A stretch of 64,000 bases of DNA, taken from NCBI GenBank assembly GCA_963831235.1, contig CAWHPS010000027.1:62001-126000 (forward strand), read 5' to 3'. The notes beneath the pieces are model-generated. The model was not told the origin of the DNA, searched no databases, and was given only the letters and a program-made list of their open reading frames with translations. The translations under genes were made by a program, and so were the position numbers. Shown here one piece after another: positions 37,601 to 46,719 of this stretch. The DNA comes from CAWHPS01 sp963831235 (GTDB taxonomy: Bacteria; Fibrobacterota; OXYB2-FULL-49-7; JAEUSG01). Numbering within the stretch: position 1 is the first letter of the stretch; each line of letters begins with the position of its first letter.

Positions 37601-38180
37601 TTATCCGCGTTTCAAATCCGATTATCAGCATACAACTGGTGGATTCACAGGTTTTGACGAATGGCGTTCATATTTATACTCCCTTTCAATCCGTTTTGCA
37701 TTTGTTCAGGATTTAATCCTTGAAAATGAACTTGCGTTTGAATGGGTCATAAGGTACCGTAACGACCCTGAGCCATTATATGATATTTTCAACCGCCGAT
37801 TGACAAACACCATTACCTGGTCCATTAACAGGTCATTCAGCATTCCTTTGGGCCTTAACGCGGGATTAAGCGTAAATCAAAAACCGGAAATAACCAGTGT
37901 CCCTTACTTCATGATTAAACCCGGTCTCATATACACCATACCCGGCAAAGGTAAGATTGAAGCAGGATATCAAATCGTTCGTGTATTTACCGATAAGGAA
38001 CTGATTTTCTATGAAATGGCCGAAGGAAACGTTCCAGGTACCACACACAGAGTTGACTTATCAGCCATGTTTGGAATCGGTAAAAACTTTGATCTGGATT
38101 TTTTCTATGCCTGGGAAAAAAACAAAAACGATCCCATGCCCGTTCAGAGAGGTTCGGCACAGCTTAAGGCATATTTCTAA
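34698..38180 (+). CDS. Large outer-membrane beta-barrel-type protein, distantly SprA-like N-terminal region
   Basis: 1160 residues with an N-terminal signal (about 1-16, before AENPGHYP). Residues about 150-220 (TIDQSLNLNISGEI, LTDQNMPFQPEG, ELDQVLVEI, GALGDLYL) closely recall a pattern in the SprA translocon of T9SS, but SprA is about twice as long. The remainder is an alternating aromatic/polar beta pattern ending in a C-terminal aromatic (LKAYF), as in outer-membrane barrels. It lies between the NHL gene and an Omp85-family gene. Function unknown; a role in export or surface assembly is possible. Confidence 0.65.
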   Translation: MIFILILLFSAFIVGAENPGHYPYSRDLIILPVTDSLVFSDKPVLRGSVSLSRKGTLLVRGDDYRVDYKKQLVFFLFSHPSPETLSLSYEKSSFDFKPSYYHRRLEAFTENPDSVKIETSPVLTKNSSIDEETHILLAGTKTIGITLGSGNAMTIDQSLNLNISGEIAKDVEVHAILTDQNMPFQPEGNTESIRELDQVLVEIKTPRLTGALGDLYLTEERTRFGNYRRKIKGAQGEYHDDKYRAMGAFATSEGIFNVLELHGKEQEQGPYRLTSRDGATGIVVKAGTERVTINGKQKKRGQNNDYVIEYGNGQITFTSNCLITADNTIVVEYEYTENEFPKNLIVTGDEANLLYGKLLFAGSFISETDDDKHPLRAPLSEKDRSDLEKAGDTGTAIGSGIFNLSPDSVNQYRGFYVLTPDSHYVYHSPSETSSYRGVAYYDVEFQYVGFGKGNYKDSSVKDLTDHALSGTYEQYRTIYVYTGNNLGNYITGHALPRPESHKLGTIRYNFKPKKDAVFKGEFTGSNFDRNTLSSKGDRDNNGYAFENDFSIGFGKYIPENGPGRFTLSGRQELINSKFTPFTPIQNSYAFLGKWDLNLPTLAPDINSWEGNIGYSPLQQLTINSGGGILTMNEAESKRAEAGINFVRTGSHTLKVLEEYANANTQASSSTLFRTTGSLDKTLGPLTPNISFIGEYHSVDTADFLVRKNDFEDYGAGLSTNRTNMITGTSSFHFRKDRVSRRNDPEMLLDSARAYTVENRLFLDGPGTFSMNIAVVNRRSTRLEMGAWNSYRSDLVNMSSEVRPIKGAIDQRVRYDLSSTLSQTVVDRYEPVPLGTGTHTRDPLTGDYVRKDGGDYIFLGTVADRNSAGENVNSCEISYRLFVYPGKFPSLSNDSGFLKDLTFDTYVLASQDKFPDKFPNSGLSFFSKYIPDFNPYNVSADKSSRYSMELKEDISLDSRKKNLFLKLSLYPRFKSDYQHTTGGFTGFDEWRSYLYSLSIRFAFVQDLILENELAFEWVIRYRNDPEPLYDIFNRRLTNTITWSINRSFSIPLGLNAGLSVNQKPEITSVPYFMIKPGLIYTIPGKGKIEAGYQIVRVFTDKELIFYEMAEGNVPGTTHRVDLSAMFGIGKNFDLDFFYAWEKNKNDPMPVQRGSAQLKAYF

Positions 38181-38201
38181 TATGAAAGCAAATAAACGCG
38201 C

Positions 38202-39884
38202 ATGAAAACGGTTTTAATAATCTTGCCTTTTATTATTTGCCTCTATTTATTGAATGCAGCCAATGCATCCATGAGCTTCATTGGCAACCGCTATTTTTCA
38301 ATATCGGAACTTGAACGAATTTCAAAGGAAGCAACTACAGAAAAAGACAGCAACAATTTATCAACATCTTCTAAAATTATAAAAGCTTATCATAAGTCAG
38401 GGTTTTTTGACTGCAGTATAAAAGAGGGAGGAAACGACACTAATCAAGTTGTTAAAATAAACGAAGGTGAGCGCTCTCGTATTATTGGAATTATTTTATC
38501 AGGCAATACAAAAGTTAAAACAGATACGCTTTTATATCATGCGGATTTTGCACCTGGCATTTTCTTTAGTGAGTCGCGCGTGGAAGAACTAATCGACGCA
38601 ATGTTAAAATGCTATGATGACCGCGGTTTTCCTTTCTGCAACATCAGCGTTGAAGACGTATCGCGGGATAGCGCGGGAGCTTTAATAACGATGGCTGTTG
38701 ATGAAAACATCAGGTGCTTTTTCGGGAAAACAGTTTTTACAGGCGCGCTTAAAACCAGATCCTATGTAATTGAGCGAATAATGAAACTTACGGAAGGCGC
38801 CTCTTTCAGTGAAGAAAAGCTCGCCAAGGCCCGTGAGAGGCTTTTTAGATCAGGCCTTTTTGAAAGTATTGACCCACCTGTTATTTCAATCAAACCAGGA
38901 CGTCGCGTAACGGACATAACAATTAATCTTAAAGAAGCGGCAATTAGCAGCGCTGAAGGCGTTTTGGGTTATAAGCCGCAGAAAAGCAAAACCCCGGAAT
39001 TCTCGGGCTATGTTGATCTTAACTTAAGAAACATAGCAGGCACCATGCGTGGTCTCCGTCTCCATTATCTTAAGGAATACCCTCTTACCCAGGCTGACTT
39101 TTATTACTTTGAACCATGGATCATGAAAAGCAATTTCGATGGCGAACTGTTTTTCAATTTCAAGATTGATGAAGAGAGCTATTCATTTTTCGAGAGTAAA
39201 CTTCGGGTCACTTTCCCAATAAGCGACAACCTCAAGGCATTTAGCGGCCTTACCCGTTCATCAACAACGTATAAAACAATATCAAGCAACGACTCCATAC
39301 TCCAAACAGATTATACTACCGGAAGCTATGCAGGAATGGTTCTTGATTTACGCGATTTCCCGGAAAACCCGAGAAAAGGCATCTATTTAAATGTCCCTCT
39401 ATCAATCGGAATAAAATCAGGAAGCGCCGGTAATTTTAACGAGTTTAAACCGGAGATGTTTTTTGAATGCTATTATAACCCTAAGGGATCGCATGTTTTA
39501 GCCTCCCTTTTGCATTATGCGTCACTTATCACAAGCGATACCAATCTTCACCAGGCTGAGCTATTACCACTCGGAGGTGTAACATCGCTACGTGGCTACA
39601 GGGAAAACCAGTTCTATGGCAAAACAATTTTATCAATGCGGAACGAATACCGTTATCTTCTCGGCAAAAGAGGACGGGGAATCATCTTCCTGGACCTCGG
39701 CTCGGCCCTTGACAGGTCGCCTGATTTCTGGAGAGGAATGCGGCTTAATTCAATCATGGCCGGATATGGCGTGGGTTTTTTCATGCGCACGCCGGCGGGC
39801 TATGCGGGCGTTGATTATGGTCTTGGAAAAGGGGACCCGATATCAGGCGGGAAGATTCATTTGATCCTGCAAAACACCTTTTGA
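38202..39884 (+). CDS. Omp85-superfamily outer-membrane protein (BamA/TamA-like)
   Basis: 560 residues with a signal peptide (about 1-23). About three POTRA-like repeats precede the barrel (for example GIILSGNTKVKTDTLLYHADFAPGIFF and VFTGALKTRSYVIERIMKL), then a C-terminal 16-strand-type barrel with the conserved L6 motif SLRGYRENQF and a terminal Phe (LILQNTF). Shorter than BamA (about 800), so closer to TamA or a specialised assembly factor. Its position right after the 1160-residue barrel gene suggests the two act together in surface assembly. Confidence 0.8.
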   Translation: MKTVLIILPFIICLYLLNAANASMSFIGNRYFSISELERISKEATTEKDSNNLSTSSKIIKAYHKSGFFDCSIKEGGNDTNQVVKINEGERSRIIGIILSGNTKVKTDTLLYHADFAPGIFFSESRVEELIDAMLKCYDDRGFPFCNISVEDVSRDSAGALITMAVDENIRCFFGKTVFTGALKTRSYVIERIMKLTEGASFSEEKLAKARERLFRSGLFESIDPPVISIKPGRRVTDITINLKEAAISSAEGVLGYKPQKSKTPEFSGYVDLNLRNIAGTMRGLRLHYLKEYPLTQADFYYFEPWIMKSNFDGELFFNFKIDEESYSFFESKLRVTFPISDNLKAFSGLTRSSTTYKTISSNDSILQTDYTTGSYAGMVLDLRDFPENPRKGIYLNVPLSIGIKSGSAGNFNEFKPEMFFECYYNPKGSHVLASLLHYASLITSDTNLHQAELLPLGGVTSLRGYRENQFYGKTILSMRNEYRYLLGKRGRGIIFLDLGSALDRSPDFWRGMRLNSIMAGYGVGFFMRTPAGYAGVDYGLGKGDPISGGKIHLILQNTF

Positions 39885-40264
39885 GGTACCGCACCTTTTA
39901 ACAAACCACAACAGGTTGCGTACAAAAAACCATGAAAACCATCAATGCTTGACAAAATACACTGGCAAATCCAAGGCAATAAAACCCACTGTGAAAACGC
40001 CATTCATTTCGTCAATTAATCAGCCGCTCAGCCCTGTCTAATAAGGCCTTGCAGGGTGTTTCAGTCGGGGTTTATTTGAGCAAAAAAAAACTTTTATAAA
40101 CTTATAAAAAAATCTTGACTTGAATGCAGGATTTATTTTTGTTTTATGCAGGAGACAACAAAATATTGTGGTTTTAAATTCAGGAACACACTATAATTAG
40201 ATTGTTCTTAAAAATCACAAAAACTGATTATAATCTTATTTAATGATATTTATGGAGGGGTGTA
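39885..40264. other. 380-bp upstream region of nrdJ
   Basis: Non-coding. The first 200 bases show nothing convincing beyond short A-runs (40081-40110). The last 110 bases hold two NrdR-box-like palindromes and a TATAAT at 40192-40197 (annotated separately); another TATAAT sits at 40229-40234 without a good -35. No cobalamin riboswitch core could be recognised, although the gene product needs adenosylcobalamin. Confidence 0.5.
40156..40203 (+). promoter_or_regulatory. Two NrdR boxes over the nrdJ promoter
   Basis: Box 1 core CAAAATATTG (40159-40168) and box 2 core CTATAATTAG (40191-40200) match the NrdR core CwAtATaTwG at 9/10 and 8/10 positions. Their centres are 32 bases apart, about three helical turns, which is the spacing known for paired NrdR boxes. 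Box 2 contains the -10-like TATAAT. NrdR represses ribonucleotide reductase genes when dATP is high. Confidence 0.55.
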
Positions 40265-43033
40265 ATGACGATCAATGGAACCACAGAAGAGGTTGAAAGA
40301 ATTAATATGATGCCTGATCTTACCAGTGAAAAACGGATGGGAATGCGCTTCGACAGATGTTTTACCAAAGAAGGCGTCCATCCTTACGATTGCATCGTAT
40401 GGGAAAGAAGGACAGCCAAGATATCAAACGACAAGGGCGCCATGCTTTTTGAGCAAAAAGACGCTGAAATGCCGAAATTCTGGTCCCAGATGGCAACCGA
40501 TGTGGTTGTTTCAAAGTATTTTCACGGCAAAGCAGGCGCACCAGAGCGCGAAACAAGTCTGAAGCAGATAATCGACCGTGTAACAAAAACAATCGTCCGT
40601 TGGGGCAGGGAAGACGGCTATTTCGGCACCCCCGAAGACTCCGATATATTCGAAGCGGAACTTACACACCTTCTTGTCAACCAATATGCATCTTTCAACA
40701 GCCCTGTCTGGTTCAACGTCGGCATTGAAGACCGGCCACAGTGCAGCGCCTGTTTCATAAACTCCATAGACGATACAATGGAATCAATCCTTGACCTGGT
40801 TAAAATCGAAGGCATGCTTTTCAAACACGGGTCCGGCACCGGCACGAACTTTTCAAAACTCCGTTCATCCCAGGAAAATGTAAAGGGCGGCGGCATAGCA
40901 TCAGGCCCGGTTTCCTTTATGAAGGGCTATGACTCCTTTGCAGGTGTAATCAAGTCCGGCGGCAAAACCAGGCGCGCTGCAAAAATGGTCATACTCAACA
41001 TAGACCATCCGGATATTGAAGAGTTTATCCAATGCAAGGCGACCGAAGAGAAAAAAGCCTGGGTATTAATCGACAACGGCTATGATGGCAGCATGGGCGG
41101 CGAGGCTTACAGTTCCATATTCTTCCAGAACTCGAATAATTCCGTACGCACAAGCAATGCCTTCATGAAATCAGTGGTCAAAGACAAGAAGTGGCACACG
41201 CGCGCCGTAACAAACGGTAAAATCATGGCCTCCTACAGAGCGCGGGACCTCCTGAAAAAAATGGCTGAAGCAGCCCATGTATGCGGCGATCCGGGGCTGC
41301 AATTCGACACCACGGTCAATGAATGGCACACCTGCAAAAAAACATCCCGCATCAATGCCAGCAATCCATGCAGCGAATTCATGTTTGTGGACGATTCAGC
41401 CTGCAACTTATCCTCCCTCAATCTTCTTAAATTCGTGGATGAAGAGGAAAACTTCAATGTAAAGGAATTCTGCCACGCATCCAATATCATGCTCACTGCA
41501 ATGGAAATACTTGTTGACAGGAGCTCATACCCAACGGAAAAGATACGGCGCAACAGCATCGACTACCGCCCCCTGGGACTCGGCTATGCAAACCTTGGCG
41601 CGCTCCTTATGGCACGCGGCTTCCCTTATGACTCCGACGAAGGCCGCGCATACGCAGCCACCATTACCGCCCTCATGACAGGCCAGGCCTACAGGGTCTC
41701 GGCCCTTCTCGCCCGCGCAAAGGGGCCATTCAAACACTTTGAAGCTAACCGCGATTCCATGCTCGAAGTGGTCCAGAACCACAGGTTCCATGTCTCCAAA
41801 ATAGAGGCTTCGTATGTTCCTGATTCACTTTTCCAGGCCGCGCACAAGGTCTGGAACGAGGCGAACCATTTGGGCTTTGAGTACGGGTTTAGAAATGCTC
41901 AGGTAAGCGTTCTCGCCCCAACAGGCACCATAGGCTTCATGATGGACTGCGACACAACAGGCATCGAACCCGACATCGCGCTTGTCAAATACAAAAAACT
42001 CGTTGGCGGCGGCCTGCTCAAGATTATCAACCACTCAGTGCCGCGCGCGCTTAAAAACCTCGGCCATTCCCAGGAAGAGATTAATGACATCATAAAGCAC
42101 ATTGATGAAAGCGAGAAGATCGAAGATGCTCCGCACATCAACAATGAATACCTGCAGGTCTTTGACTGCGCCTTCAAACCCAAGAACGGGAGCCGCTCAA
42201 TCCATTATATGGGCCATATACGCATGATGGCTGCTGTCCAGCCTTTCATATCCGGTGCCATAAGCAAGACCGTGAACATGCCATCCGAAACCACACCTGA
42301 TGAAATTCTTCAGACATTTATCGAAGCATGGCAGATGGGCTTAAAGTCCATAACAATTTACCGTGACGGTTCAAAACGCACACAGCCCCTAACAACCTCC
42401 CTCGACGACAAGGCCGGAAAATCAACGGTTTCCAAGGAAACAAAACCTGTGTCAAGCCCCAAGCCATATCGTCGTCGTCTGCCCAACGAACGTCCGTCAA
42501 TCACCCATAAATTCTCCATTGCAGGCCATGAAGGTTACATCACGGTTGGCATGTACGAAGACAACATGCCCGGAGAAATATTCGTGCGCATGGCAAAGGA
42601 AGGTTCGGTTGTTTCGGGCCTTGTTGATGCTTTTGCAACAGCAACATCAATAATGCTCCAGTACGGTGTACCTCTTGACGTGCTTGTCAACAAATTCAGC
42701 CATACACGTTTCGAACCGTCAGGCTTCACAAACAACCCTAAAATACCCATAGCAAAATCCATTCTGGACTACATCTTCCGCTGGCTCTCTTTGAAGTTCG
42801 TGGATAAGGATGATGTTCCCATGATGAAGGTGATACCGGTCCCTGAAATCGAGAAACTAGCGGAACGGATTGAATCAACAATCGAAACCCATACCCAGGA
42901 TAAAAACGACGGTTTTGTCACACATGAGATGGAAATAGACTCCCCGCCTTGCCCTGAGTGCGGATCCATCATGATACGTAACGGCGCATGCCACAAATGT
43001 GTTAACTGCGGCAGCACAAACGGCTGTTCATAA
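40265..43033 (+). CDS. nrdJ: Adenosylcobalamin-dependent (class II) ribonucleotide reductase NrdJ
   Basis: 922 residues with a strong ribosome site (GGAGGGG) before the ATG. Landmarks: FNSPVWFNVG, QCSACFINSIDDTME (first redox Cys), HGSGTGTNFSKLRS, NPCSEFMFVDDSACNLSSLNL (active-site Cys-x-Glu), APTGTIGFMMDCDTTGIEP, and a C-terminal zinc-finger-like tail CPECG with CHKCVNCG that carries the terminal redox cysteines. It reduces ribonucleotides to deoxyribonucleotides using adenosylcobalamin and works with or without oxygen. Stands alone, followed by a terminator. Confidence 0.95.
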   Translation: MTINGTTEEVERINMMPDLTSEKRMGMRFDRCFTKEGVHPYDCIVWERRTAKISNDKGAMLFEQKDAEMPKFWSQMATDVVVSKYFHGKAGAPERETSLKQIIDRVTKTIVRWGREDGYFGTPEDSDIFEAELTHLLVNQYASFNSPVWFNVGIEDRPQCSACFINSIDDTMESILDLVKIEGMLFKHGSGTGTNFSKLRSSQENVKGGGIASGPVSFMKGYDSFAGVIKSGGKTRRAAKMVILNIDHPDIEEFIQCKATEEKKAWVLIDNGYDGSMGGEAYSSIFFQNSNNSVRTSNAFMKSVVKDKKWHTRAVTNGKIMASYRARDLLKKMAEAAHVCGDPGLQFDTTVNEWHTCKKTSRINASNPCSEFMFVDDSACNLSSLNLLKFVDEEENFNVKEFCHASNIMLTAMEILVDRSSYPTEKIRRNSIDYRPLGLGYANLGALLMARGFPYDSDEGRAYAATITALMTGQAYRVSALLARAKGPFKHFEANRDSMLEVVQNHRFHVSKIEASYVPDSLFQAAHKVWNEANHLGFEYGFRNAQVSVLAPTGTIGFMMDCDTTGIEPDIALVKYKKLVGGGLLKIINHSVPRALKNLGHSQEEINDIIKHIDESEKIEDAPHINNEYLQVFDCAFKPKNGSRSIHYMGHIRMMAAVQPFISGAISKTVNMPSETTPDEILQTFIEAWQMGLKSITIYRDGSKRTQPLTTSLDDKAGKSTVSKETKPVSSPKPYRRRLPNERPSITHKFSIAGHEGYITVGMYEDNMPGEIFVRMAKEGSVVSGLVDAFATATSIMLQYGVPLDVLVNKFSHTRFEPSGFTNNPKIPIAKSILDYIFRWLSLKFVDKDDVPMMKVIPVPEIEKLAERIESTIETHTQDKNDGFVTHEMEIDSPPCPECGSIMIRNGACHKCVNCGSTNGCS

Positions 43034-43047
43034 AGCTAAAACAACTT

Positions 43048-43077
43048 AAGCTCAGGTAAAACCATACTGAGCTTTTC
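43048..43077 (+). terminator. Rho-independent terminator after nrdJ
   Basis: AAGCTCAG (43048-43055), an 11-base loop, CTGAGCTT (43067-43074) and a short T run. Perfect eight-pair stem, 15 bases after the nrdJ stop; the T tract is weak. Confidence 0.5.
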
Positions 43078-43182
43078 AAATACCTGTTGTTTGAATGTCT
43101 GTTGACAATAGACATTTAAAGCAATGGGTTTGTCATTATAATCGGTATTATTGATATCAATTAATATATATTATCCGTCAAT

Positions 43183-45783
43183 ATGAACCTTCGTTTGAAA
43201 ATCCCCCTTCTCATGGGTGCTGCTCTTGTTGTTTTGATCGCAGTCATTTATATCACTCTCCGTACGATTCTTTTAAAAAACATCACACAGCTCGAAGAAC
43301 GCGACATGGGCAGAAATATAGAACGTGTGACAGATGCCATTAATTCTGAAATAAGCCGTTTAAACAGCACAACAGGCGATTACGCCACCTGGGATGATAC
43401 ATACAAATTCATCTTTGACCGCAACAAGGAATATGTAAAAACAAATATAAATTCCGAAACAATGCTGAATCTTAAGATTGACCTGATTTCTTTTTTTGAT
43501 TTAAAAGGAGACATTGTAACCGGTGGAAATTCAGATAGTAAAGAAGGAGCCGTGCTTCCACTTCTTAAAGAACAGAAGAAAATACTTGAACAAAATAAAA
43601 TCATCACCCGTCACAATGGGCTTGACAGTGAAAAAAAGGGCCTGCTGCTTATGCATGGAAGTCCGTTCATGTTTGCATCCCGTCCCATTATAAAAAGCAA
43701 TTTCGAAGGACCAATAAGGGGCTCAGTTATAATGGGCAAATACATTGACTCATCCGAAATAGCAAAGCTTTCGACAGTAACCCACATTAAGTTCATATTA
43801 TCCATCCTGGATTCTGCCGTATTGAAGAAAAACAACTGCCCTCCTGAAATCCTAACCCACCTTAAGAAAACTATTGCGTTTGCAGCACTGCCAATAGACT
43901 CCAAAACCATAAATGGATTCAAAATATTAAATGATGTGGACGGGCAACCTGCATTGCTTTTAATGCTGTCCGAGAACCGCGACATTTATAAACAGGGCTC
44001 ACGAACACTCAAGTATCTCCTGATTAGCCTTATTTTGATTGGCCTGGTTTTCATCATAACCACGCTTCTAATTCTTGAAATCCAAGTCCTAAGAAGGCTG
44101 ACTCACCTGAATAGGGACATTCAGATAATCAAATCCAACCGCAATATGCAAAGCCGAATCACTCTTATCGGCAGTGACGAGATTGCGGCGCTTGCAATGG
44201 AAATCAACCGCATGCTCGAAGCGCTTGAAAGATCCAACCTGGGCATACGGGAAAGTGAAAAGAAATTCCGCCTCACATTTGAGAGTTCCAAAAATGCGAT
44301 TCTCTGGATAGATGCTGACACCGGAACAATAGTCAACTGTAACCGCGAGGCTGAAAAACTTTTCGGAAAAACAAAACTTGACCTTATTAATACTATCCAG
44401 ACAGCGCTTTTCCCAATCGGAAAAGCGCCTTTTGACGACAAGAGATACAAGGCATCGGCTGAAAAGGGAGAGAGCTATGAAGCCGAAGTGTCATTCCGGA
44501 CAAATCTGGATGAAAGAAAAGATGTTATTATAAGCACATCCGTGACCTCTTTCAGCGGCAAACGGCTTATTCAGGAGGTATACCGGGACATAACCCAGCA
44601 GAAACAGGTGGAAAAAGAACGGTTTGCACTTGAAGAACAGCTGCGCCAATCGCAGAAAATGGAGGTAATCGGACAGCTTGCAGGCGGTGTTGCCCATGAC
44701 TTCAACAACATGCTTGCCGGAATATCCGGATATTCCGACCTTATAAGGCGAAAATTCGCTTCAGACAATCCGGTACTCGAACGTTATGCAGTTACCATAT
44801 TTGACACGGCCAGGAATGCGGCTGAACTCACAGGGAAATTGCTCGCCTTTGCCCGCAAGGGTAAAAACGAGAAAGCGATTATCAATATCCACAGCGTAAT
44901 ACAGAACGTTTTTAACCTGCTTGAACACACAATGGATAAAAAGATTGCCATGACCCGTTATCTTCGTGCAGCTCCTGCAACAGTGCTGGGCGACGGATCA
45001 CAGCTTGAAAACGTTGTTTTGAACCTGGCCATGAATGCCAGGGACGCCATGCCTAATGGAGGTGAGCTGTCATTTGCCACTGATTGCATCTTAATCGATG
45101 AGGCATACAAAAAGCGGCATCCTTACAAACTAACTGATGGCCGCTATGTGATGCTCGCTGTAACGGATTCCGGAACAGGTATGGATGAATCAGTGAAGAT
45201 GAAGCTCTATGAACCCTTCTTCACAACCAAGGGACCGGGTAAGGGAACCGGCCTGGGTCTTGCCTCGGTTTACGGAACAATTAAAAGCCATAATGGAAGC
45301 ATAGAATGTTACAGTGAAGTGGGCAAGGGCACTACATTCAAGATATACCTTCCCGTAATCGAGAGGAATAGCGCAAAACGCAGACATAATCAAGACAGCA
45401 TCATCCGCGGTACAGGCCGCATACTTCTTGCCGACGACGAGCAATTGGTACGGAGTGTAACAACGGACATATTAACCGAACTCGGTTATAATGTTACAGA
45501 GGTTACAAACGGTCTTGAATGCGTGGAATGCTACAAGGCACATCCTGGTGAATTTGACCTTGTAATCCTGGATATAATCATGCCTCAGATGGGAGGCTAC
45601 GACTGTTTCATGGCATTAAAAGCATTCGACCCAGATGTGAAAGTATTGGTATCATCGGGTTTTTCCATGAATAATGAGTCAATCAGGATTCTTGACCAGG
45701 GCGCACGCGGTTTCATATCAAAGCCGTTTGACATTTACGGTCTGTCCAAGGCCATAAGCGAAGCTTTCAAAAGCTTATATTAG
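43183..45783 (+). CDS. Hybrid sensor histidine kinase: CHASE4-HAMP-PAS-HisKA-ATPase-receiver
   Basis: 866 residues. Two membrane helices (about 9-30 and 283-306) flank a periplasmic CHASE4 domain (GDYATWDDTYKF). HAMP (about 305-355), PAS (about 360-480), HisKA with phospho-His in GGVAHDFNNMLAG (about 505), ATPase (NLAMNARDAMPNGG, TDSGTGMDES, GTGLGLASVYG) and a C-terminal receiver (LADDEQ, VILDIIMP, ISKPF) follow. It senses an extracytoplasmic signal and can pass phosphate through its own receiver. It ends two bases from the convergent STAS gene; no separate output regulator is adjacent. Confidence 0.9.
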   Translation: MNLRLKIPLLMGAALVVLIAVIYITLRTILLKNITQLEERDMGRNIERVTDAINSEISRLNSTTGDYATWDDTYKFIFDRNKEYVKTNINSETMLNLKIDLISFFDLKGDIVTGGNSDSKEGAVLPLLKEQKKILEQNKIITRHNGLDSEKKGLLLMHGSPFMFASRPIIKSNFEGPIRGSVIMGKYIDSSEIAKLSTVTHIKFILSILDSAVLKKNNCPPEILTHLKKTIAFAALPIDSKTINGFKILNDVDGQPALLLMLSENRDIYKQGSRTLKYLLISLILIGLVFIITTLLILEIQVLRRLTHLNRDIQIIKSNRNMQSRITLIGSDEIAALAMEINRMLEALERSNLGIRESEKKFRLTFESSKNAILWIDADTGTIVNCNREAEKLFGKTKLDLINTIQTALFPIGKAPFDDKRYKASAEKGESYEAEVSFRTNLDERKDVIISTSVTSFSGKRLIQEVYRDITQQKQVEKERFALEEQLRQSQKMEVIGQLAGGVAHDFNNMLAGISGYSDLIRRKFASDNPVLERYAVTIFDTARNAAELTGKLLAFARKGKNEKAIINIHSVIQNVFNLLEHTMDKKIAMTRYLRAAPATVLGDGSQLENVVLNLAMNARDAMPNGGELSFATDCILIDEAYKKRHPYKLTDGRYVMLAVTDSGTGMDESVKMKLYEPFFTTKGPGKGTGLGLASVYGTIKSHNGSIECYSEVGKGTTFKIYLPVIERNSAKRRHNQDSIIRGTGRILLADDEQLVRSVTTDILTELGYNVTEVTNGLECVECYKAHPGEFDLVILDIIMPQMGGYDCFMALKAFDPDVKVLVSSGFSMNNESIRILDQGARGFISKPFDIYGLSKAISEAFKSLY

Positions 45784-45785
45784 GA

Positions 45786-46514
45786 TTAAACCTGGTCTGA
45801 CGCTTCCACGTTGTTCTTCCGTATTATGCTTTTCCCCTTGAGGGCCGCAACAAAGGCCTTTTCATCAGGATAAAGTGTGAAGATATTCGTGAAGCCCGTG
45901 CATTCAAATATGCCGAACAGCTCTTCCTTGATTCCAATGAAAACCATCCATCCATCTTTAGCTTCTATCTTGTGTTTGGCTGAAAGAAGTGTGCTCAAAA
46001 AGTCGCTGTATATATGCTTTACATTGGAGAAATCAAGCGCAATAAAAACGCTTCCGCCGTTTATCTGCTGTGTAATGTATTCATTGAACTGTATAGCATC
46101 CTGAAGGGTTTCGATTTGGCTTTCGAAAGTGATCATCTTGAAATTCTCAACCTTCGACACGCGAAGCTTTGTATTAATATCACTCTTGACCTCCTCCATC
46201 CTGGCAAACGGCGTATTATCCTTGAATACATGGATAATTTTGTGAAGGTTAAGCTCGTGCAATTTGTCAAGAATTTTCTGTTCGGAGCACAAGAGATGCA
46301 GTTCCCCGCCCTGGTAGGTCACCCTTTTCCAAAGTTTGATGAGGGACCCGTAACCGGTGCTATCTATACGCGTCACAGCGTTAATGTCTATGACTATACG
46401 TCTATCGCGCGGTTCGGTAATTTCGCTAATGACAAAGTCGATTGTCTGGTGGTCAAGGCAGCCCTTGAGTGTATAAATAACGTAGGGCCCTATATTATGT
46501 TTTTTTATTTCCAT
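45786..46514 (-). CDS. Tandem STAS-domain protein (anti-sigma factor antagonist-like)
   Basis: 242 residues made of two STAS domains. The first (1-110) keeps the phosphorylatable segment IDSTGYGSL, as in SpoIIAA/RsbV. The second (about 122-225) has IYSDFLSTLLSA at the same place, so its phospho-site is altered and may be inactive. Single-domain antagonists are the norm, so this is a fused or asymmetrical version. It is a natural substrate candidate for the SpoIIE phosphatase at 32144-33730 and for the ATPase regulators in this window. Start ATG 46514 has an AGGAAAA-type ribosome site. Confidence 0.8.
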   Translation of the reverse strand: MEIKKHNIGPYVIYTLKGCLDHQTIDFVISEITEPRDRRIVIDINAVTRIDSTGYGSLIKLWKRVTYQGGELHLLCSEQKILDKLHELNLHKIIHVFKDNTPFARMEEVKSDINTKLRVSKVENFKMITFESQIETLQDAIQFNEYITQQINGGSVFIALDFSNVKHIYSDFLSTLLSAKHKIEAKDGWMVFIGIKEELFGIFECTGFTNIFTLYPDEKAFVAALKGKSIIRKNNVEASDQV

Positions 46515-46719
46515 TTTTTCCTCCGTGGTATTTTGTTAACATATAAAATTATTAACAGGATTAACAATAAAAAAGGGCAGATATAGAATATTGCACTTGT
46601 GAAGTGGTAAATGTATTTTTAAAATGGAATGAATCCGGCAACAGAGAAAGAACCTACATAATACTCCCATCTATAAAATGATTGTCTATTGGTGATTCCA
46701 CATTTGGTATTGGATATAT

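Noticed and set aside
39885..40264. Cobalamin riboswitch before nrdJ
   Set aside because: No B12-box or conserved core could be found by eye; the region instead shows NrdR-like boxes.
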